DNA of 64,000 nt, taken from assembly GCA_029245955.1 (NCBI GenBank), contig JAQWOH010000009.1, positions 1-64,000 on the forward strand, given 5' to 3'. The position numbers and the translations under genes were made by a program. The stretch is from Fuerstiella sp. Its GTDB lineage: Bacteria; Planctomycetota; Planctomycetia; Planctomycetales; Planctomycetaceae. Below are positions 45,565 to 55,896 of the stretch, piece by piece (the first letter of the stretch is position 1; the number at the start of each line of letters is the position of its first letter). Below the pieces are notes generated by a model. The model was not told the DNA's origin. It saw only the letters and a list, made by a program, of their open reading frames with translations, and did no database searches.

Positions 45565-46776
45565 ATGATTCCTGTGACCGAAACTATCTCCAATCGAAAT
45601 CTGCAATTGTGTTCTGACAGAACGTTCGACTATCAACCACGAACACGTGTTGTTTTTGGAATTGGCAGTTTCGGCAGACTGGGAGAACTCGCCGGTGAGT
45701 TTGGCAACGGTCCCGTCCTGCTGGTGACGGATCCCGGGCTGCGACAGGCCGGACACGAAGCGGCCGCTGTCGCTTCGCTTGAATCCCGGGGGCTGAAGGT
45801 CGCCGTTTTCGACGAGGTTGCTCCCAATCCGACAACAGACGATGTTGACCGATGTGTGGAGTTCGCGAAGGGGCAACGCATCCAGCTGATCGTGGGTCTG
45901 GGCGGAGGCAGCAGCCTGGATTGTGCCAAGGGAGCCAATTTCCTGCTTACAAATGGCGGCCGGATGCATGACTACAAAGGCGTCGGTAAGGCGACACACG
46001 ACATGCTGCCCATGATTGCTGTTCCAACCACATCCGGCACAGGAAGTGAGGCTCAGTCTTTTGCTGTGATTGCCGACGCCGAGACGCACATGAAGATGCC
46101 TTGTGGCGATCCTCGGGCGGCCTGTCGGGTGGCGATCCTGGATCCGGAACTGACCGTCACGATGCCACGGCCCGTGGCTGCAGCCACGGGCATCGACGCC
46201 ATGACGCACGCTCTGGAAAGTTATGTGACCAGTGTACGCAACCCGGTGTCGCAGATGTTCGCTCGACAGGCGTGGGCGCTGCTGTCAAAGTCGTTCTCAA
46301 ACGTGATGATCACTCCCGACGACCTTGAATCGCGGGGGGACATGCAGCTGGGGGCCCACCTGGCGGGGGCCGCAATTGAAACAAGCATGCTGGGCGCGGC
46401 GCACGCCACTGCCAATCCGCTGTCAGCACATTTCAACACGGTTCATGGCATTGCTGTGGGGGTCATGCTGCCACATGTCATCCGCTGGAATATACCCGAG
46501 GTTGGTCACCTTTATCGTGATCTTGCCATTTCCGCCGGCTGGGCCGGCCGGGGCGACACAGACGCAGAGGCGGCCGAGGCGCTGGCCGCCGGTTTCAGCG
46601 AACTAGTAGCCACTGCCTCGATGCCGCAGACACTCACTGATGTTCTGGAAGCTCCGCTGAATAACGACATTCTGGACACTCTGGCCGAAGAGGCGAATCA
46701 GCAATGGACGGGAACGTTCAATCCTCGAACAATGGATCGGGATTCGTTTCGTCAGCTTTACAGAAATGCCACTTGA
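45565..46776 (+). CDS. Iron-containing alcohol dehydrogenase (type III)
   Basis: A 403-residue NAD(P)-dependent enzyme, cytoplasmic, that interconverts alcohols and aldehydes or ketones. The nucleotide-binding motif [13 protein letters not shown] and [16 protein letters not shown] are present, with metal ligands in THALESY and in [18 protein letters not shown] (three His). The segment [12 protein letters not shown] opens the domain as in family members. The substrate is not predictable. The gene is followed after 67 bp by a PQQ propeller. A functional link to the aldehyde dehydrogenase 39 kb away is possible but not supported by distance. Confidence 0.92.
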   Translation: MIPVTETISNRNLQLCSDRTFDYQPRTRVVFGIGSFGRLGELAGEFGNGPVLLVTDPGLRQAGHEAAAVASLESRGLKVAVFDEVAPNPTTDDVDRCVEFAKGQRIQLIVGLGGGSSLDCAKGANFLLTNGGRMHDYKGVGKATHDMLPMIAVPTTSGTGSEAQSFAVIADAETHMKMPCGDPRAACRVAILDPELTVTMPRPVAAATGIDAMTHALESYVTSVRNPVSQMFARQAWALLSKSFSNVMITPDDLESRGDMQLGAHLAGAAIETSMLGAAHATANPLSAHFNTVHGIAVGVMLPHVIRWNIPEVGHLYRDLAISAGWAGRGDTDAEAAEALAAGFSELVATASMPQTLTDVLEAPLNNDILDTLAEEANQQWTGTFNPRTMDRDSFRQLYRNAT

Positions 46777-46843
46777 GGAAAAGTTCTGATACGTCAGCTG
46801 CAGCACAGGATACCGTTTCGCCCCCCCAATCAGGAGTTTCAAA

Positions 46844-48028
46844 ATGTCCCGGCAATTGACTCGGCGCAAAACACTTGTGACCCTGTCGGGTGGTGCTGCG
46901 GCTTTTCTGACAGCCAAACAGGCGACCGCTGTTTCGGTTTCAGAATCGGCGTTGCCCGAGCCGACAGAATCCAGTTGGGCATCCTTCCGTAATGGACCTG
47001 CTCAACGTGGCGTCGCAAGAACGCAGCTCGCCGTGATGCCCGAACTCAAGTGGGAAGTTGTTTCCCGCGATGGTTGGTTGGCGACCTGTGCTATTGTGGG
47101 GGATCATGTGTACGCCCCGGCACTGCAGGGCTATCTGTTCTGTTTCGACCGCGAAACGGGGGCAGAACTATGGCGATACCGCACAATTGAAAGTACGGAT
47201 GAGAAAAAATTTGCGCCCGGTTTCAAGGCGGCACCGCTGGTGGCTGGCAAAGCCGTCTACGTTGGCGACGAGGACGGCATTCTACATGCGGTGGACCGTG
47301 TCTCCGGTGAGCAATTGTGGACGTACGCAACAGATGCCGAAATTGCAGGAGGGGTGGCTGTTTACCAGGACAAATTGTTGCTGGCATCGCATGACGCCTT
47401 CCTGTACTGCCTGACGAAGCAGGGCGGCGAGCACTGGACGTTTGAAACAAACGACCGCATCAACTGCTCACCGGGTGTTGCCGAGCATTTCACCTTTGTG
47501 TCCGGTTGCGATGAACACCTGCGAGTCATCGACCTGAACAGCGGAAAGGAAACTCGGGATGTCCCTATGGAATCCTACCTGATCGCGTCACCGGCGATTG
47601 TTGATGAAATGCTTTACGTCGGATCACAGGCGGGCATCGTTTCGGGTGTCAACTGGAAGACGGGGGAGATAAAATGGCGCTATGAAAACGACAGGAGTAT
47701 GCCTTATCATGCATCTGCCAGTGTGACGGATGATCTGGTGCTGGTGGGCAGTCACGATAAGAAGTTTCACGCCATCGACCGGCACTCCGGAAAGGGACGC
47801 TGGACGTTCCTGACGAAAGGTAGAATCGAATGTTCTTCCGCCGTTGTAGACAGTCGCGTCTTTTTCGGTTCTCGTGATGGTAATATCTATGGACTCGCCA
47901 TACCGGATGGTAAAGAGGTTTGGAAGTTCAACGCCGGCAAGTCCATAACGGCCGGTGTATCGATCGGAGAGGGCTGCATGGTGGTGGGTGAAGATGATCA
48001 CAATGGCAAGCTGCGATGCTTTGCCTGA
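46844..48028 (+). CDS. Tat-exported PQQ-like beta-propeller protein
   Basis: A 394-residue protein with a twin-arginine signal (QLTRRKTLVTLSGGAAAF) followed by seven or so blades of the PQQ/BamB type: CFDRETGAELWRYRT, AVDRVSGEQLWTYAT, WKTGEIKWRYEN and AIPDGKEVWKFNAG. It should be periplasmic. It is followed after 66 bp by the radical SAM gene and may be co-transcribed. A BamB-like scaffold role or an enzyme with a bound quinone are both open. Most planctomycete relatives have unknown function. Confidence 0.88.
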   Translation: MSRQLTRRKTLVTLSGGAAAFLTAKQATAVSVSESALPEPTESSWASFRNGPAQRGVARTQLAVMPELKWEVVSRDGWLATCAIVGDHVYAPALQGYLFCFDRETGAELWRYRTIESTDEKKFAPGFKAAPLVAGKAVYVGDEDGILHAVDRVSGEQLWTYATDAEIAGGVAVYQDKLLLASHDAFLYCLTKQGGEHWTFETNDRINCSPGVAEHFTFVSGCDEHLRVIDLNSGKETRDVPMESYLIASPAIVDEMLYVGSQAGIVSGVNWKTGEIKWRYENDRSMPYHASASVTDDLVLVGSHDKKFHAIDRHSGKGRWTFLTKGRIECSSAVVDSRVFFGSRDGNIYGLAIPDGKEVWKFNAGKSITAGVSIGEGCMVVGEDDHNGKLRCFA

Positions 48029-48094
48029 CGAAACACACAAATTCTCCCGTCGCCACGCGAACCTCTTCAGAGTGTCACAACCCGACAGAACATT

Positions 48095-49414
48095 ATGACA
48101 ACAACAGACGTTACCACTGCAACCGAAGTTGGCAGCTATTTCATTTCCAACTATCCACCGTTTTCACTGTGGACTGAACAGAACGTGCCGGAAATCCTGA
48201 AAGCCTTTGACCGGCCGGTACAGCAGACCTCAGACACAATCGCAGGGCTGTACATTCACATTCCGTTCTGTCGCAAACGCTGTAAGTTCTGTTATTTTCG
48301 CGTATACACAAATCAGAACGCCGCGGCTATTGAAGAATATGTCCAGGCGTTGATTCGTGAAATTGAACTGATCAGCCACAAGCGAGGAGTTCAGGGCCGG
48401 GAATTTGAATTCGTGTACTTTGGCGGCGGCACACCATCCTACCTGAGTTCCAAGCAACTGCGTTCGCTGCGAGAACGCATGAGTGAACATGTTACGTGGG
48501 AAAAAGCAAAGGAAGTTACATTCGAGTGCGAACCAGGTACGCTGAGTCTGGACAAGGTACAGACGCTGAAGGACATCGGAATCACCCGAATATCGCTCGG
48601 CGTCGAGAATTTCAACGACAGTATTCTTGAACAGAACGGTCGTGCTCATCTTTCGCCCGAAGTAATGAAGGCGTATGACTGGATTCAAAGTGTTGGATTC
48701 CCACAGGTTAACATCGACCTGATCGCCGGTATGGTCGGCGAAACGGACGCCAACTGGCGGCAGTGCATCGACAAAGCGATCGCGATGCAGCCAGACAACA
48801 TCACGATTTACCAGATGGAATTGCCCTTCAATACCGTGTATTCGAAAGAAATGAGCGAAAAGGGCGTCGAGTCACTTGTGGCGGACTGGCCCACCAAGAG
48901 ACGTTGGGTCAGCGAGGCGATGGACCAGATGCTGGCGAACGGCTACCACATTTCCAGTGGCAACGAATTGGTCCGGAATCCGGAAAGCGACCAATTCGTC
49001 TACCGCGACAACGTCTGGCGGGGGTGTGACCTCATTGCCACCGGTGTTTCGTCATTCGGACACTTTCAGGGTGTCCACTATCAAAACCTGGACCGCATCG
49101 AAGACTATATCAGTACGGTCACGACCGGCGATCTGCCCGTGAATCGTGCCCTGCGCCCCAGCGATCATCAGATGCTGATTCGAGAACTGGTGCTGCTGAT
49201 GAAAGAAGGTCACATTAGCGGGAACGCGTTTCATGAAAAGTACGGCGTTGATATTCTTACTCAGTTTGCCGACGCATTTTCCAATCAGCAGTCCGCTGGA
49301 TATCTGACCGTGGATGGCGATAATGTGAAACTTACCCGCAAAGGACTGTTGCAGGTTGACAGTCTGTTGCCCGAATATTTTGAAGAAGAACACCGCGCCG
49401 TTCGTTATACCTAA
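48095..49414 (+). CDS. Coproporphyrinogen III oxidase-like (HemW/HemN-type) radical SAM protein
   Basis: A 439-residue radical S-adenosylmethionine enzyme. The cluster motif [11 protein letters not shown] gives Cys59, Cys63 and Cys66. [38 protein letters not shown] and [11 protein letters not shown] are the HemN/HemW landmarks. The C-terminal 110 residues match the HemN_C layout ([20 protein letters not shown]). Members include heme chaperones, oxidases and methyltransferases, so the exact reaction cannot be set. The motif is CxxxCxxCYF; HemN would have Phe-X-Cys-X3-Cys-X2-Cys too. It is the first gene of a tight trio with a chorismate-lyase-like and a halogenase-like protein (gaps 27 and 100 bp). 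Confidence 0.85.
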   Translation: MTTTDVTTATEVGSYFISNYPPFSLWTEQNVPEILKAFDRPVQQTSDTIAGLYIHIPFCRKRCKFCYFRVYTNQNAAAIEEYVQALIREIELISHKRGVQGREFEFVYFGGGTPSYLSSKQLRSLRERMSEHVTWEKAKEVTFECEPGTLSLDKVQTLKDIGITRISLGVENFNDSILEQNGRAHLSPEVMKAYDWIQSVGFPQVNIDLIAGMVGETDANWRQCIDKAIAMQPDNITIYQMELPFNTVYSKEMSEKGVESLVADWPTKRRWVSEAMDQMLANGYHISSGNELVRNPESDQFVYRDNVWRGCDLIATGVSSFGHFQGVHYQNLDRIEDYISTVTTGDLPVNRALRPSDHQMLIRELVLLMKEGHISGNAFHEKYGVDILTQFADAFSNQQSAGYLTVDGDNVKLTRKGLLQVDSLLPEYFEEEHRAVRYT

Positions 49415-49441
49415 TTCAGATGTCGATGGAGTCAGCCGCCT

Positions 49442-49993
49442 GTGAACCCGTTAATTGAACTCGAACAACTTTGTTCGCTGTTTCCCGAACCCGAAGGCCA
49501 ACCGCTGTACCTTTCCGCAGAACATGTCGCGCGCGAAGCTACGCCTGAGCCCTATCATCGCATGCTGGTGCACGAACACCATATGACCGTCACCATGGAA
49601 AGCTATCATGACTGCTCAGTTGATGTAAAAGTGGTGAATTCATGCTACGAAGACGACATGTACTGCCGCAAAATTCTGTTGAGCAAGCATGGCACCAGCG
49701 ATGTGGTGCAGTTTGGCATCGTGCGATTCAATTTCAGCTTCGTGACGGATGCAGTCCGCCGCGAAATTGAATCAGAATCGATTCCTCTCGGACGCGTTCT
49801 GATCCAGCATAACGTTCTCAGGCACATTGACCTGGGAGCAATCGTGAAATTCGAAGCCGGACCGGGCCTGAGTCGCTACCTGCCTCTCAGCGGAGGGCAA
49901 AGTACGTTCGGTCGTATGGCTACTATCTTCTGCAACGGGTCTCCCGCAGTAGATCTGCTGGAGATCGCAGCCCCACTTACCGGAAAGATTTAA
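49442..49993 (+). CDS. Chorismate-lyase-like (UbiC/DUF98-type) protein
   Basis: A 183-residue protein without signal peptide. Its layout matches chorismate pyruvate-lyase: CRKILLSK (Arg76), PLGRVLI (115-121), FGRMATIF (Arg158) and a closing Glu in LLEIAAP (Glu174). In E. coli UbiC the reaction centre uses an Arg near 76 and Glu155, which these residues would mirror. That enzyme splits chorismate to 4-hydroxybenzoate and pyruvate. It follows the radical SAM gene by 27 bp and precedes a flavin halogenase-like gene, so it may provide a phenolic substrate. Sequence identity is low by eye; a related binding protein of the same fold is the alternative. Confidence 0.65.
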   Translation: MNPLIELEQLCSLFPEPEGQPLYLSAEHVAREATPEPYHRMLVHEHHMTVTMESYHDCSVDVKVVNSCYEDDMYCRKILLSKHGTSDVVQFGIVRFNFSFVTDAVRREIESESIPLGRVLIQHNVLRHIDLGAIVKFEAGPGLSRYLPLSGGQSTFGRMATIFCNGSPAVDLLEIAAPLTGKI

Positions 49994-50093
49994 TTACGTT
50001 GTAGACAATTTCGTCATGCAACGTATAGCAATATGTGGTTCAGTGTTTTGACCTTCCTGAATTCTCGCTCGTCATCTACAGACGTATCTCCGC

Positions 50094-51404
50094 ATGATTC
50101 ACCCCAATCCTGAATCACCGCTCAACTATCTGCCTCCACTTCAGTCGCAGTACGACGTGATTGTGATCGGTGGCGGGCCGGCCGGATGCACGACGGCGGC
50201 TCTGGTGGCCGAATACGGTCACAGCGTACTGCTGCTGGAACGAGCTCAATTGCCGCGATTTCATGTTGGCGAGTCTCTGATTCCTGAAACTTACTGGCCT
50301 CTGAAGCGACTGGACCTCATCGACCGGTTGAAACAGTCTGCGTTTCCTCGCAAGTACAGCGTGCAGTTTGTCAGTGACGGAGTGAAGGAATCCGCCCCCT
50401 TCTACTTCGAACGATACAATCAACACGAAAGCAGTGTGACATGGCAGGTGAATCGAGGTGAATTCGACCAAATGCTGATGGATCGTGCCCGGGAACTCGG
50501 CACTATTGCTCACACTTCCGCTCACGTGACGGACGTGATCTTTGAATGCACACAGGCCGTCGGAGTGAAATGTCGGCTGCTGAACGAGGATGGCGGAAGG
50601 TCGGAACGAGAAATCCGTTGCCGAGTGGTCGTGGACGCGACCGGACAGTCCGCATTCATCAGTAGTCGTCGAGGACAAAGGGATGCAGATCCCATGCTGA
50701 AGAAGGGGACAATCTGGACGTACTGGCGGGGCGCTCACCGTGACTCCGGCAAGGACGAGGGGGCGACGCTGATCATGCAGACGCCCGGAAAGAAATCATG
50801 GTTCTGGTACATTCCGCTGCAGGATGACGTTGTCAGTATCGGCTGCACGGGCGGCATGAAATATCTGTTTGACAAAGATGCCGGGAGCGTAGAAGCGGTT
50901 TATGATCGTGAGCTGACTCGTTGTCCGGCGATGCAGAAGCGTCTTGTGAATGCGACTCGGTGTACGGATTTCTTCACGACCAAAGACTTTTCGTATTATT
51001 CGCGCGAGGGTGCGGGTAACGGCTGGCTGCTGGTCGGAGATGCGTTCGGATTCATCGACCCTGTGTATTCAAGCGGTGTTTACCTTGCACTGAAGGGGGG
51101 CGAATTCGCTGCAGACGCAATTCATGATGCACTGCAACGCAGTGATCTGAGTGGATCACGTCTGGGTCAGTGGCAACCGTTGTACAAACAGGGCATTGAG
51201 AATTTTCGCAAGCTCGTGTACGCGTTTTATGCTGAGAACTTCAGCTTCGGAATGTTTCTGAAGGAGCACCCTCAGTACAAATCAAACATGGTTGATATTC
51301 TTGTGGGTGACGTGTTTAAGCCCGGCGTGGGTGACATCTTTGATGCGATGGGAGCGCTTAAGCCCGCAATGGACATGCCACTCACTCGTCCCGCTATGGC
51401 TTAA
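50094..51404 (+). CDS. Flavin-dependent halogenase-like FAD oxidoreductase
   Basis: A 436-residue FAD enzyme. The GxGxxG motif is IGGGPAG (about 26-31), then FHVGESLIPETYWPLKRL, as in phenol/pyrrole halogenases, then WFWYIP at 236-241 which fits the halogenase WxWxIP motif, and FIDPVYSSG at 320-328 which fits the Fx.Px.SxG motif also tied to halogenases. Geranylgeranyl-reductase-like enzymes share the fold but usually lack WxWxIP. The gene ends the trio with a chorismate-lyase-like protein, which fits a halogenated 4-hydroxybenzoate or phenol as product. A flavin reductase partner is not nearby. A bidirectional hairpin terminator follows. Confidence 0.8.
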   Translation: MIHPNPESPLNYLPPLQSQYDVIVIGGGPAGCTTAALVAEYGHSVLLLERAQLPRFHVGESLIPETYWPLKRLDLIDRLKQSAFPRKYSVQFVSDGVKESAPFYFERYNQHESSVTWQVNRGEFDQMLMDRARELGTIAHTSAHVTDVIFECTQAVGVKCRLLNEDGGRSEREIRCRVVVDATGQSAFISSRRGQRDADPMLKKGTIWTYWRGAHRDSGKDEGATLIMQTPGKKSWFWYIPLQDDVVSIGCTGGMKYLFDKDAGSVEAVYDRELTRCPAMQKRLVNATRCTDFFTTKDFSYYSREGAGNGWLLVGDAFGFIDPVYSSGVYLALKGGEFAADAIHDALQRSDLSGSRLGQWQPLYKQGIENFRKLVYAFYAENFSFGMFLKEHPQYKSNMVDILVGDVFKPGVGDIFDAMGALKPAMDMPLTRPAMA

Positions 51405-51483
51405 CTACGTAACAGCCCCAAATCAGCCAGGAGCGTTTGCCTGCGATCGTGGTCACGCGGGCCGGGAAACGCTGATCCCATAG

Positions 51484-51514
51484 AAGACGGTTCGAACAGG
51501 GTTCGAACCGTCTT
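51484..51514. terminator. Bidirectional hairpin terminator between convergent genes
   Basis: A 14-bp perfect stem (51484-51497 with 51501-51514) with a 3-base loop lies between the convergent halogenase-like and DUF309 genes. TTTCT follows on the plus side and TTC on the other. Position and symmetry fit a two-way terminator. Confidence 0.85.
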
Positions 51515-51539
51515 TCTGAATTAATATGCTAACTCGGAT

Positions 51540-52115
51540 CTACGAGCCCGTGGGAGGAACCAATTCCGGTTTCAGTATGAACGGGAACACTCGTACGGCC
51601 TCACCGGCAGGATGTTCCCTTTTGTAGGCCAGTTGGGCAGCTCGATCGGCGGCGAACTGCAGTCGGGTAAAGTCCAGACCACAGTAGCTGTCGGTGTCCG
51701 CTTCGGCTGCGACATCGGCGAACATTTCTCCGGATGAGGCAGCATGCCTGCGCACGCCATGAATACTTCGCTCGCGGACCTTTACTCCGGCGGCTGATAG
51801 CTTGATCAGACCCTTCAGGAAACGACCGGATGTCGTGTCGGCACCAGAGACCCGCCACAGACGTTCCCACTCTTCGTGAGCCTCCCAATAGTAGCCCAGA
51901 TTGAAAAAATCGATAGCAAGCAGATAGTTGCGGTTATCTTTCCATGTTTCGGGACTGAGAGCTTTCGGCCCCTGTCCCGGAGCATGCTTACGTCCATAGC
52001 TGTGACCTTTGGGGTCACGAATGGGATGCGGCAGACCGGACGCCGGGTAAAACGCGTATTCGGGAACGGGTATGGACGGAAGAAGACGTGGACACTCCGC
52101 ATCGGCCGTGATCAT
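51540..52115 (-). CDS. DUF309 family protein
   Basis: About 191 residues, soluble. The DUF309 core is clear: [17 protein letters not shown] followed by [17 protein letters not shown] and GVRRHA, an all-helical motif with conserved His/Glu/Trp. The family has no established function; a metal or small-molecule binding role is often suggested from structure. The start at [11 protein letters not shown] lies ten bases after GGAG; a longer start of 22 codons is less likely. The gene is monocistronic on the minus strand between the halogenase cluster and the methyltransferase. Confidence 0.85.
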   Translation of the reverse strand: MITADAECPRLLPSIPVPEYAFYPASGLPHPIRDPKGHSYGRKHAPGQGPKALSPETWKDNRNYLLAIDFFNLGYYWEAHEEWERLWRVSGADTTSGRFLKGLIKLSAAGVKVRERSIHGVRRHAASSGEMFADVAAEADTDSYCGLDFTRLQFAADRAAQLAYKREHPAGEAVRVFPFILKPELVPPTGS

Positions 52116-52784
52116 ATGCTGTAGGCTCCAATAGATTTCGCTAAAAAAAACGAGGCTGCGACCATCGTTCCCACGCACCACCTGCTTGACGAGCCGCGGT
52201 TTTTACACAATCCAATTGCCAGTATCAGTTGTTCCACTGGCGAAACCGGGGTTGATTAAACGTTCGGCACACTGCTGTACACTCAGTGCGGAAAGGCGGG
52301 AGTCTCAAAAAGGCAGGAGGTATGGCCGGGGATGTTGATGACACAGAACACAATGATTTATCACTTACGACTTTACACGCTTTTTTTGCGAACTGCGAGT
52401 ACTTCTTGGTCGAAATCCACAGATTCCGACCGTTCACAGTCGCTGCCGGATACGTCCCCCCAATGCCGACTTTTCGCCACCGCTTTCTTAACCAGAAAAA
52501 CCGGTGAGCTGATGTCCCCACGTTGCTCTGCCCATGACGATCGAAAACGCTGCATGGCCCGAGTCAGGTTCTTTCCTGGTCCCTAGCGCAAGGGATTGTC
52601 ATTTTTTAAAGAAAAAGTATTCCCATCGGGACAGTCAGTTCTGCAAAAACTGAATCTTTGTGAGGTCAGCAACAGTCGCCGTATCGCATTGGAATGAGTT
52701 CAGAGCTATGGTGCGCATGTGCTGAAAATCACCACCCCAGAGATACGAACGAAGCCGGTCACAAACAGGAAGAGACGGCAGGAT
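52116..52784. other. Spacer upstream of the ArsM-like gene
   Basis: The only candidate is a 61-codon plus-strand frame (52321-52507) that begins MAGDVDDTEHNDLS with AGGAGG just one base before its ATG, too close for normal initiation. I cannot support it. An A/T-rich stretch with TTTTTTAAAGAAAAAG lies near 52602. No RNA is recognised. Confidence 0.4.
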
Positions 52785-53957
52785 ATGTCAACGACGAGTG
52801 AATCTTTGAATGTGGACGGGGCCGTTCGTGATCGGTACAGCAACGCGGCTCAGGCTGCGGAAGCATCCCTGTGCTGTCCCGTTTCGTACGATGCACAGTA
52901 TCTTGAGGCCATCCCCCCGGAAATTATTGAACGTGATTACGGATGTGGTGATCCGTCAAAATATCTGCAACCCGGTGATCACGTGCTGGATCTGGGATCC
53001 GGTGGAGGAAAAATCTGCTACATCGCGTCTCAGGTGGTTGGGACGGATGGCTATGTCGTCGGCGTAGACATCAACGATGACATGCTGAATCTGGCCAGAA
53101 AGTATCAGGATGAGGTCGCAGGACGGATTGGCTATCGGAACACCGACTTTCGAAAAGGTAGAATTCAGGACCTGCAGCTTAACATGGAGTTGTTTGAACA
53201 GCACCTGAGTCAGCACCCGGCCGATTCGGCAATCAGCTGGCTGGCGGCCGACGAAGCCGCCGCAAGACTGCGCCAGAGTTCGCCGCTGGTGGACAGCGAC
53301 AGTATGGATGCGGTTGTATCAAACTGCGTTCTGAATCTGGTTCGTAACGAGGATCGCAGGCAGTTGTTCGCCGAGGTATATCGGGTGTTGAGACGCGGGG
53401 GGCGAGCGATCATCAGTGACATCGTCAGTGATGATGACGTACCGGAAGGCCTGCAAAATGATCCGGATTTGTGGAGCGGCTGTATCAGTGGCGCATTTCG
53501 TGAAGACCGCTTTCTAGAAGCCTTTGAAAATGCCGGCTTTTATGGTCTCGAAATCGTTAACCGACAGGAAGAAGCATGGGCCGTGGTTGATGGGATCGAG
53601 TTCCGGAGCCTTACGGTGCGTGCGTGGAAAGGGAAGGACGGACCATGTCTCGACCGTCATCAGGCCGTCATTTACAACGGTCCGTGGAGAACCGTCATCG
53701 ATGACGACGGACACAAGTTGGATCGCGGAAAGCGGATGGCTGTGTGTGATAAGACGTTTAATATCTACACATCCAAACCGTACGATGTCCAGGTCACGGC
53801 TGTGCCTCCAGCGCAGGCTGTTCCGTTGGACCGGGCTGCTGATTTTGACTGCCATCGCGGGGCGATTCGCAGTCCGGTTGTCACGAAACAGGGCTCAGAA
53901 GCACTGAATATCCTGCCAGGAAACGACTGCTGTGAAGACGGTGGCAGTTGCTGTTGA
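52785..53957 (+). CDS. ArsM-like SAM-dependent methyltransferase with Cys-rich tail
   Basis: About 390 residues. The N-terminal half is a class I methyltransferase: YSNAAQAAEASLCCPVSYDA, GCGDPSKYLQPGDHVLDLGSG (SAM site), VGVDINDDMLNLAR, and VVSNCVLNLV and VYRVLRRGGRAIISDI. The Cys-Cys-Pro at the start and GCGDP are typical of arsenite methyltransferases. The C-terminal 100 residues form an additional part (YNGPWRTVIDDDGH, KTFNIYTSKPYDV) and end in CCEDGGSCC. Arsenite or another thiophilic substrate is inferred from the Cys pairs. No arsR or ars transporter is nearby, so resistance is not the obvious job. Confidence 0.8.
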   Translation: MSTTSESLNVDGAVRDRYSNAAQAAEASLCCPVSYDAQYLEAIPPEIIERDYGCGDPSKYLQPGDHVLDLGSGGGKICYIASQVVGTDGYVVGVDINDDMLNLARKYQDEVAGRIGYRNTDFRKGRIQDLQLNMELFEQHLSQHPADSAISWLAADEAAARLRQSSPLVDSDSMDAVVSNCVLNLVRNEDRRQLFAEVYRVLRRGGRAIISDIVSDDDVPEGLQNDPDLWSGCISGAFREDRFLEAFENAGFYGLEIVNRQEEAWAVVDGIEFRSLTVRAWKGKDGPCLDRHQAVIYNGPWRTVIDDDGHKLDRGKRMAVCDKTFNIYTSKPYDVQVTAVPPAQAVPLDRAADFDCHRGAIRSPVVTKQGSEALNILPGNDCCEDGGSCC

Positions 53958-54417
53958 CGCGACGCGGGGTATTCTGACGCGCAAGGCTGTGGCTGTTCCA
54001 TGGTTTGCTGACGACAAAAGGCACACTGCAGGCAGCGTCTGTGGTTCGACAATGCGGGCCGTCTTGGTACGGGTTGCTGCCTCCGAGTTCGATTTAGTGC
54101 CGTCGAATTGTTTGCCGACGCACTTCACAAGGTGAGCGTTCGCTTTGCTTCCCGCCTGGTGCGCGGTGCCGGTGATTTTCAGACGATATCCGGAGGTCCT
54201 GACACTTTCACGCTGAATGCGCGCGGTGAAATTGTCGGGTGGCGTAAACAAGTCCCCGCCAGCCCGGCGGAAGTGGCCACTTGAGGCGTCCGCGATTGCT
54301 GGCGCCGAAATCGGTTCATCGATCATACTCGTGCGGCGACCGACGGGACCGTACCCGCTGAGGTGCTGTGACAGTGGCGGATGGAAACCTTCACATTTCA
54401 GGGAACTTAACAATTGT
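53958..54417. other. Spacer between ArsM-like and sulfatase genes
   Basis: Convergent neighbours. Some plus-strand frames stay open for up to 70 codons and might be eroded coding sequence, but I recognise no family. No hairpin with a T-run is seen. Confidence 0.4.
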
Positions 54418-55896
54418 CTACAGCCGTTTCTGGTTCACCGGTGTCGTCGGCACTTTTCCGGAAGCGCGGGCGTGCAACAAAGGACGCAGTCGATCAATGA
54501 CCTGTATTGCTGCGGTATCCGGTTCCAAGGCCAGATTGTTGAATTCCAGAGGGTCCGTTCGATGATCATAAAGTTCGACACCATTTCGCCCCTCGCCCCA
54601 CTCTGTATACCGCCATCTATGAGTGCGAATGCTGCAGCCCATAACCATCGTCTGCAGACGATGATCAGCCGGGCGCAGTACCTGTGTGACGGCCATGCCG
54701 TCCCACGCGGCTACGGGTGCGTCCAGCAGGGGCGCCAGATCTCTGCCGGCCAGACCGTCAGGTGCCTGAATGCCAGCGATACTGGTCAATGTCGGGTAGA
54801 TATCAACGAATTCCACAATGCGGCGACACGCCTGCCCGTTGCCACTGCGGCCTGGTGCTCGAATGATTAACGGTGCACGGGCGCCCTCCTCAAACAACGT
54901 TCGCTTTTGCCAGATGCCGTTGTGTTCGCCCAGGTGGTAGCCATGGTCGCTCCAGAAAACCACGATCGTATCCTCGCCCAGGTTCAGTCTGTCGAGCGCC
55001 CCAAGCAGTCGTCCGACCTGAGTGTCCACGAATGACACGCAGGCGTAATAGGCCTGCATTGCCTGCAACAACAGGGGGCGGGGCAGGCTGTAGTTCGGAA
55101 CGGGACAGTTGTGCGCAAACGCTGCCATCGGTATGTCGTCTCGATCACCAACAGGTGCGAACGGAAGCCGTATCTGCTGAACCGGATACATTTCAAAGTA
55201 CTTCTTCGGAGCGACATAGGGCGTGTGCGGTCGGAAGAAGCCGACTCCGAGAAAAAACGGCTCTTCCTGGTGTTCTTCCATCAGACGAATGGCTTCCGTG
55301 GCGATCATGCCGTCGGTTTGTTCTTTGTCGTTGCCATCTGCTGCCAGCCAGCTGAGCGCGCCACTGATCTTGCGATGTGGTTCGGCATTGAAAACCAGGG
55401 ATTCGTCGTCCTTGTCGCGGCCCCGGGGATTGACTGTGTGGTCCCACGATGGAGGATCGTCAAAGCCGTCGGTGCCAATCGACGCAGGAACGTTGTAGTG
55501 ATAGATCTTACCCACCCGAGCCGTAAAGTAGTCCGCTTTCTGAAATGCTTGTGAAAGAGTCACCACGTCCGGAACTTCGTCACGAAAATGTCGATCCAGA
55601 TCATACACCTTAATCTGGTCGGGCCGCAGCCCGGTCATGATCGACGCACGAGTCGGATTGCAGAGTGGCAGCTGATTGTATGCTCGGTCAAAGCGAACAC
55701 CGCTGGCCGCGAGGGCGTCGATGTGCGGTGTTCGCGCCAGGACGTCACCGTAGCACCCCAGTGCGGCCGATAGATCGTCCACGGCAATAAACAGGACATT
55801 CGGGCTGCCGGCAAAAGTTGTCGGCAGGCGCAGATCCGGCCCTGGTAACAGCCCCGACTGGGCACAAACGAATATGAATACAAGCGACGGTCTCAT
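54418..55896 (-). CDS. Sulfatase (iduronate-2-sulfatase-like), secreted
   Basis: A 492-residue type I sulfatase. A signal peptide-like start ([15 protein letters not shown]) leads to [19 protein letters not shown], then the active-site [11 protein letters not shown] (Cys79), where Cys is oxidised to formylglycine by an anaerobic or aerobic modifying enzyme not seen here. Metal ligands further on include [17 protein letters not shown]. The ending [15 protein letters not shown] is typical of iduronate-2-sulfatase-type enzymes. It would remove sulfate esters from algal or other polysaccharides outside the cytoplasm. All catalytic positions look intact, unlike the pseudogene near 3.1 kb. Confidence 0.93.
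   Translation of the reverse strand: MRPSLVFIFVCAQSGLLPGPDLRLPTTFAGSPNVLFIAVDDLSAALGCYGDVLARTPHIDALAASGVRFDRAYNQLPLCNPTRASIMTGLRPDQIKVYDLDRHFRDEVPDVVTLSQAFQKADYFTARVGKIYHYNVPASIGTDGFDDPPSWDHTVNPRGRDKDDESLVFNAEPHRKISGALSWLAADGNDKEQTDGMIATEAIRLMEEHQEEPFFLGVGFFRPHTPYVAPKKYFEMYPVQQIRLPFAPVGDRDDIPMAAFAHNCPVPNYSLPRPLLLQAMQAYYACVSFVDTQVGRLLGALDRLNLGEDTIVVFWSDHGYHLGEHNGIWQKRTLFEEGARAPLIIRAPGRSGNGQACRRIVEFVDIYPTLTSIAGIQAPDGLAGRDLAPLLDAPVAAWDGMAVTQVLRPADHRLQTMVMGCSIRTHRWRYTEWGEGRNGVELYDHRTDPLEFNNLALEPDTAAIQVIDRLRPLLHARASGKVPTTPVNQKRL

Noticed and set aside
52321-52507. Small gene with AGGAGG before its ATG
   Set aside because: The box is one base from the ATG, the product has no family resemblance and the region looks non-coding.
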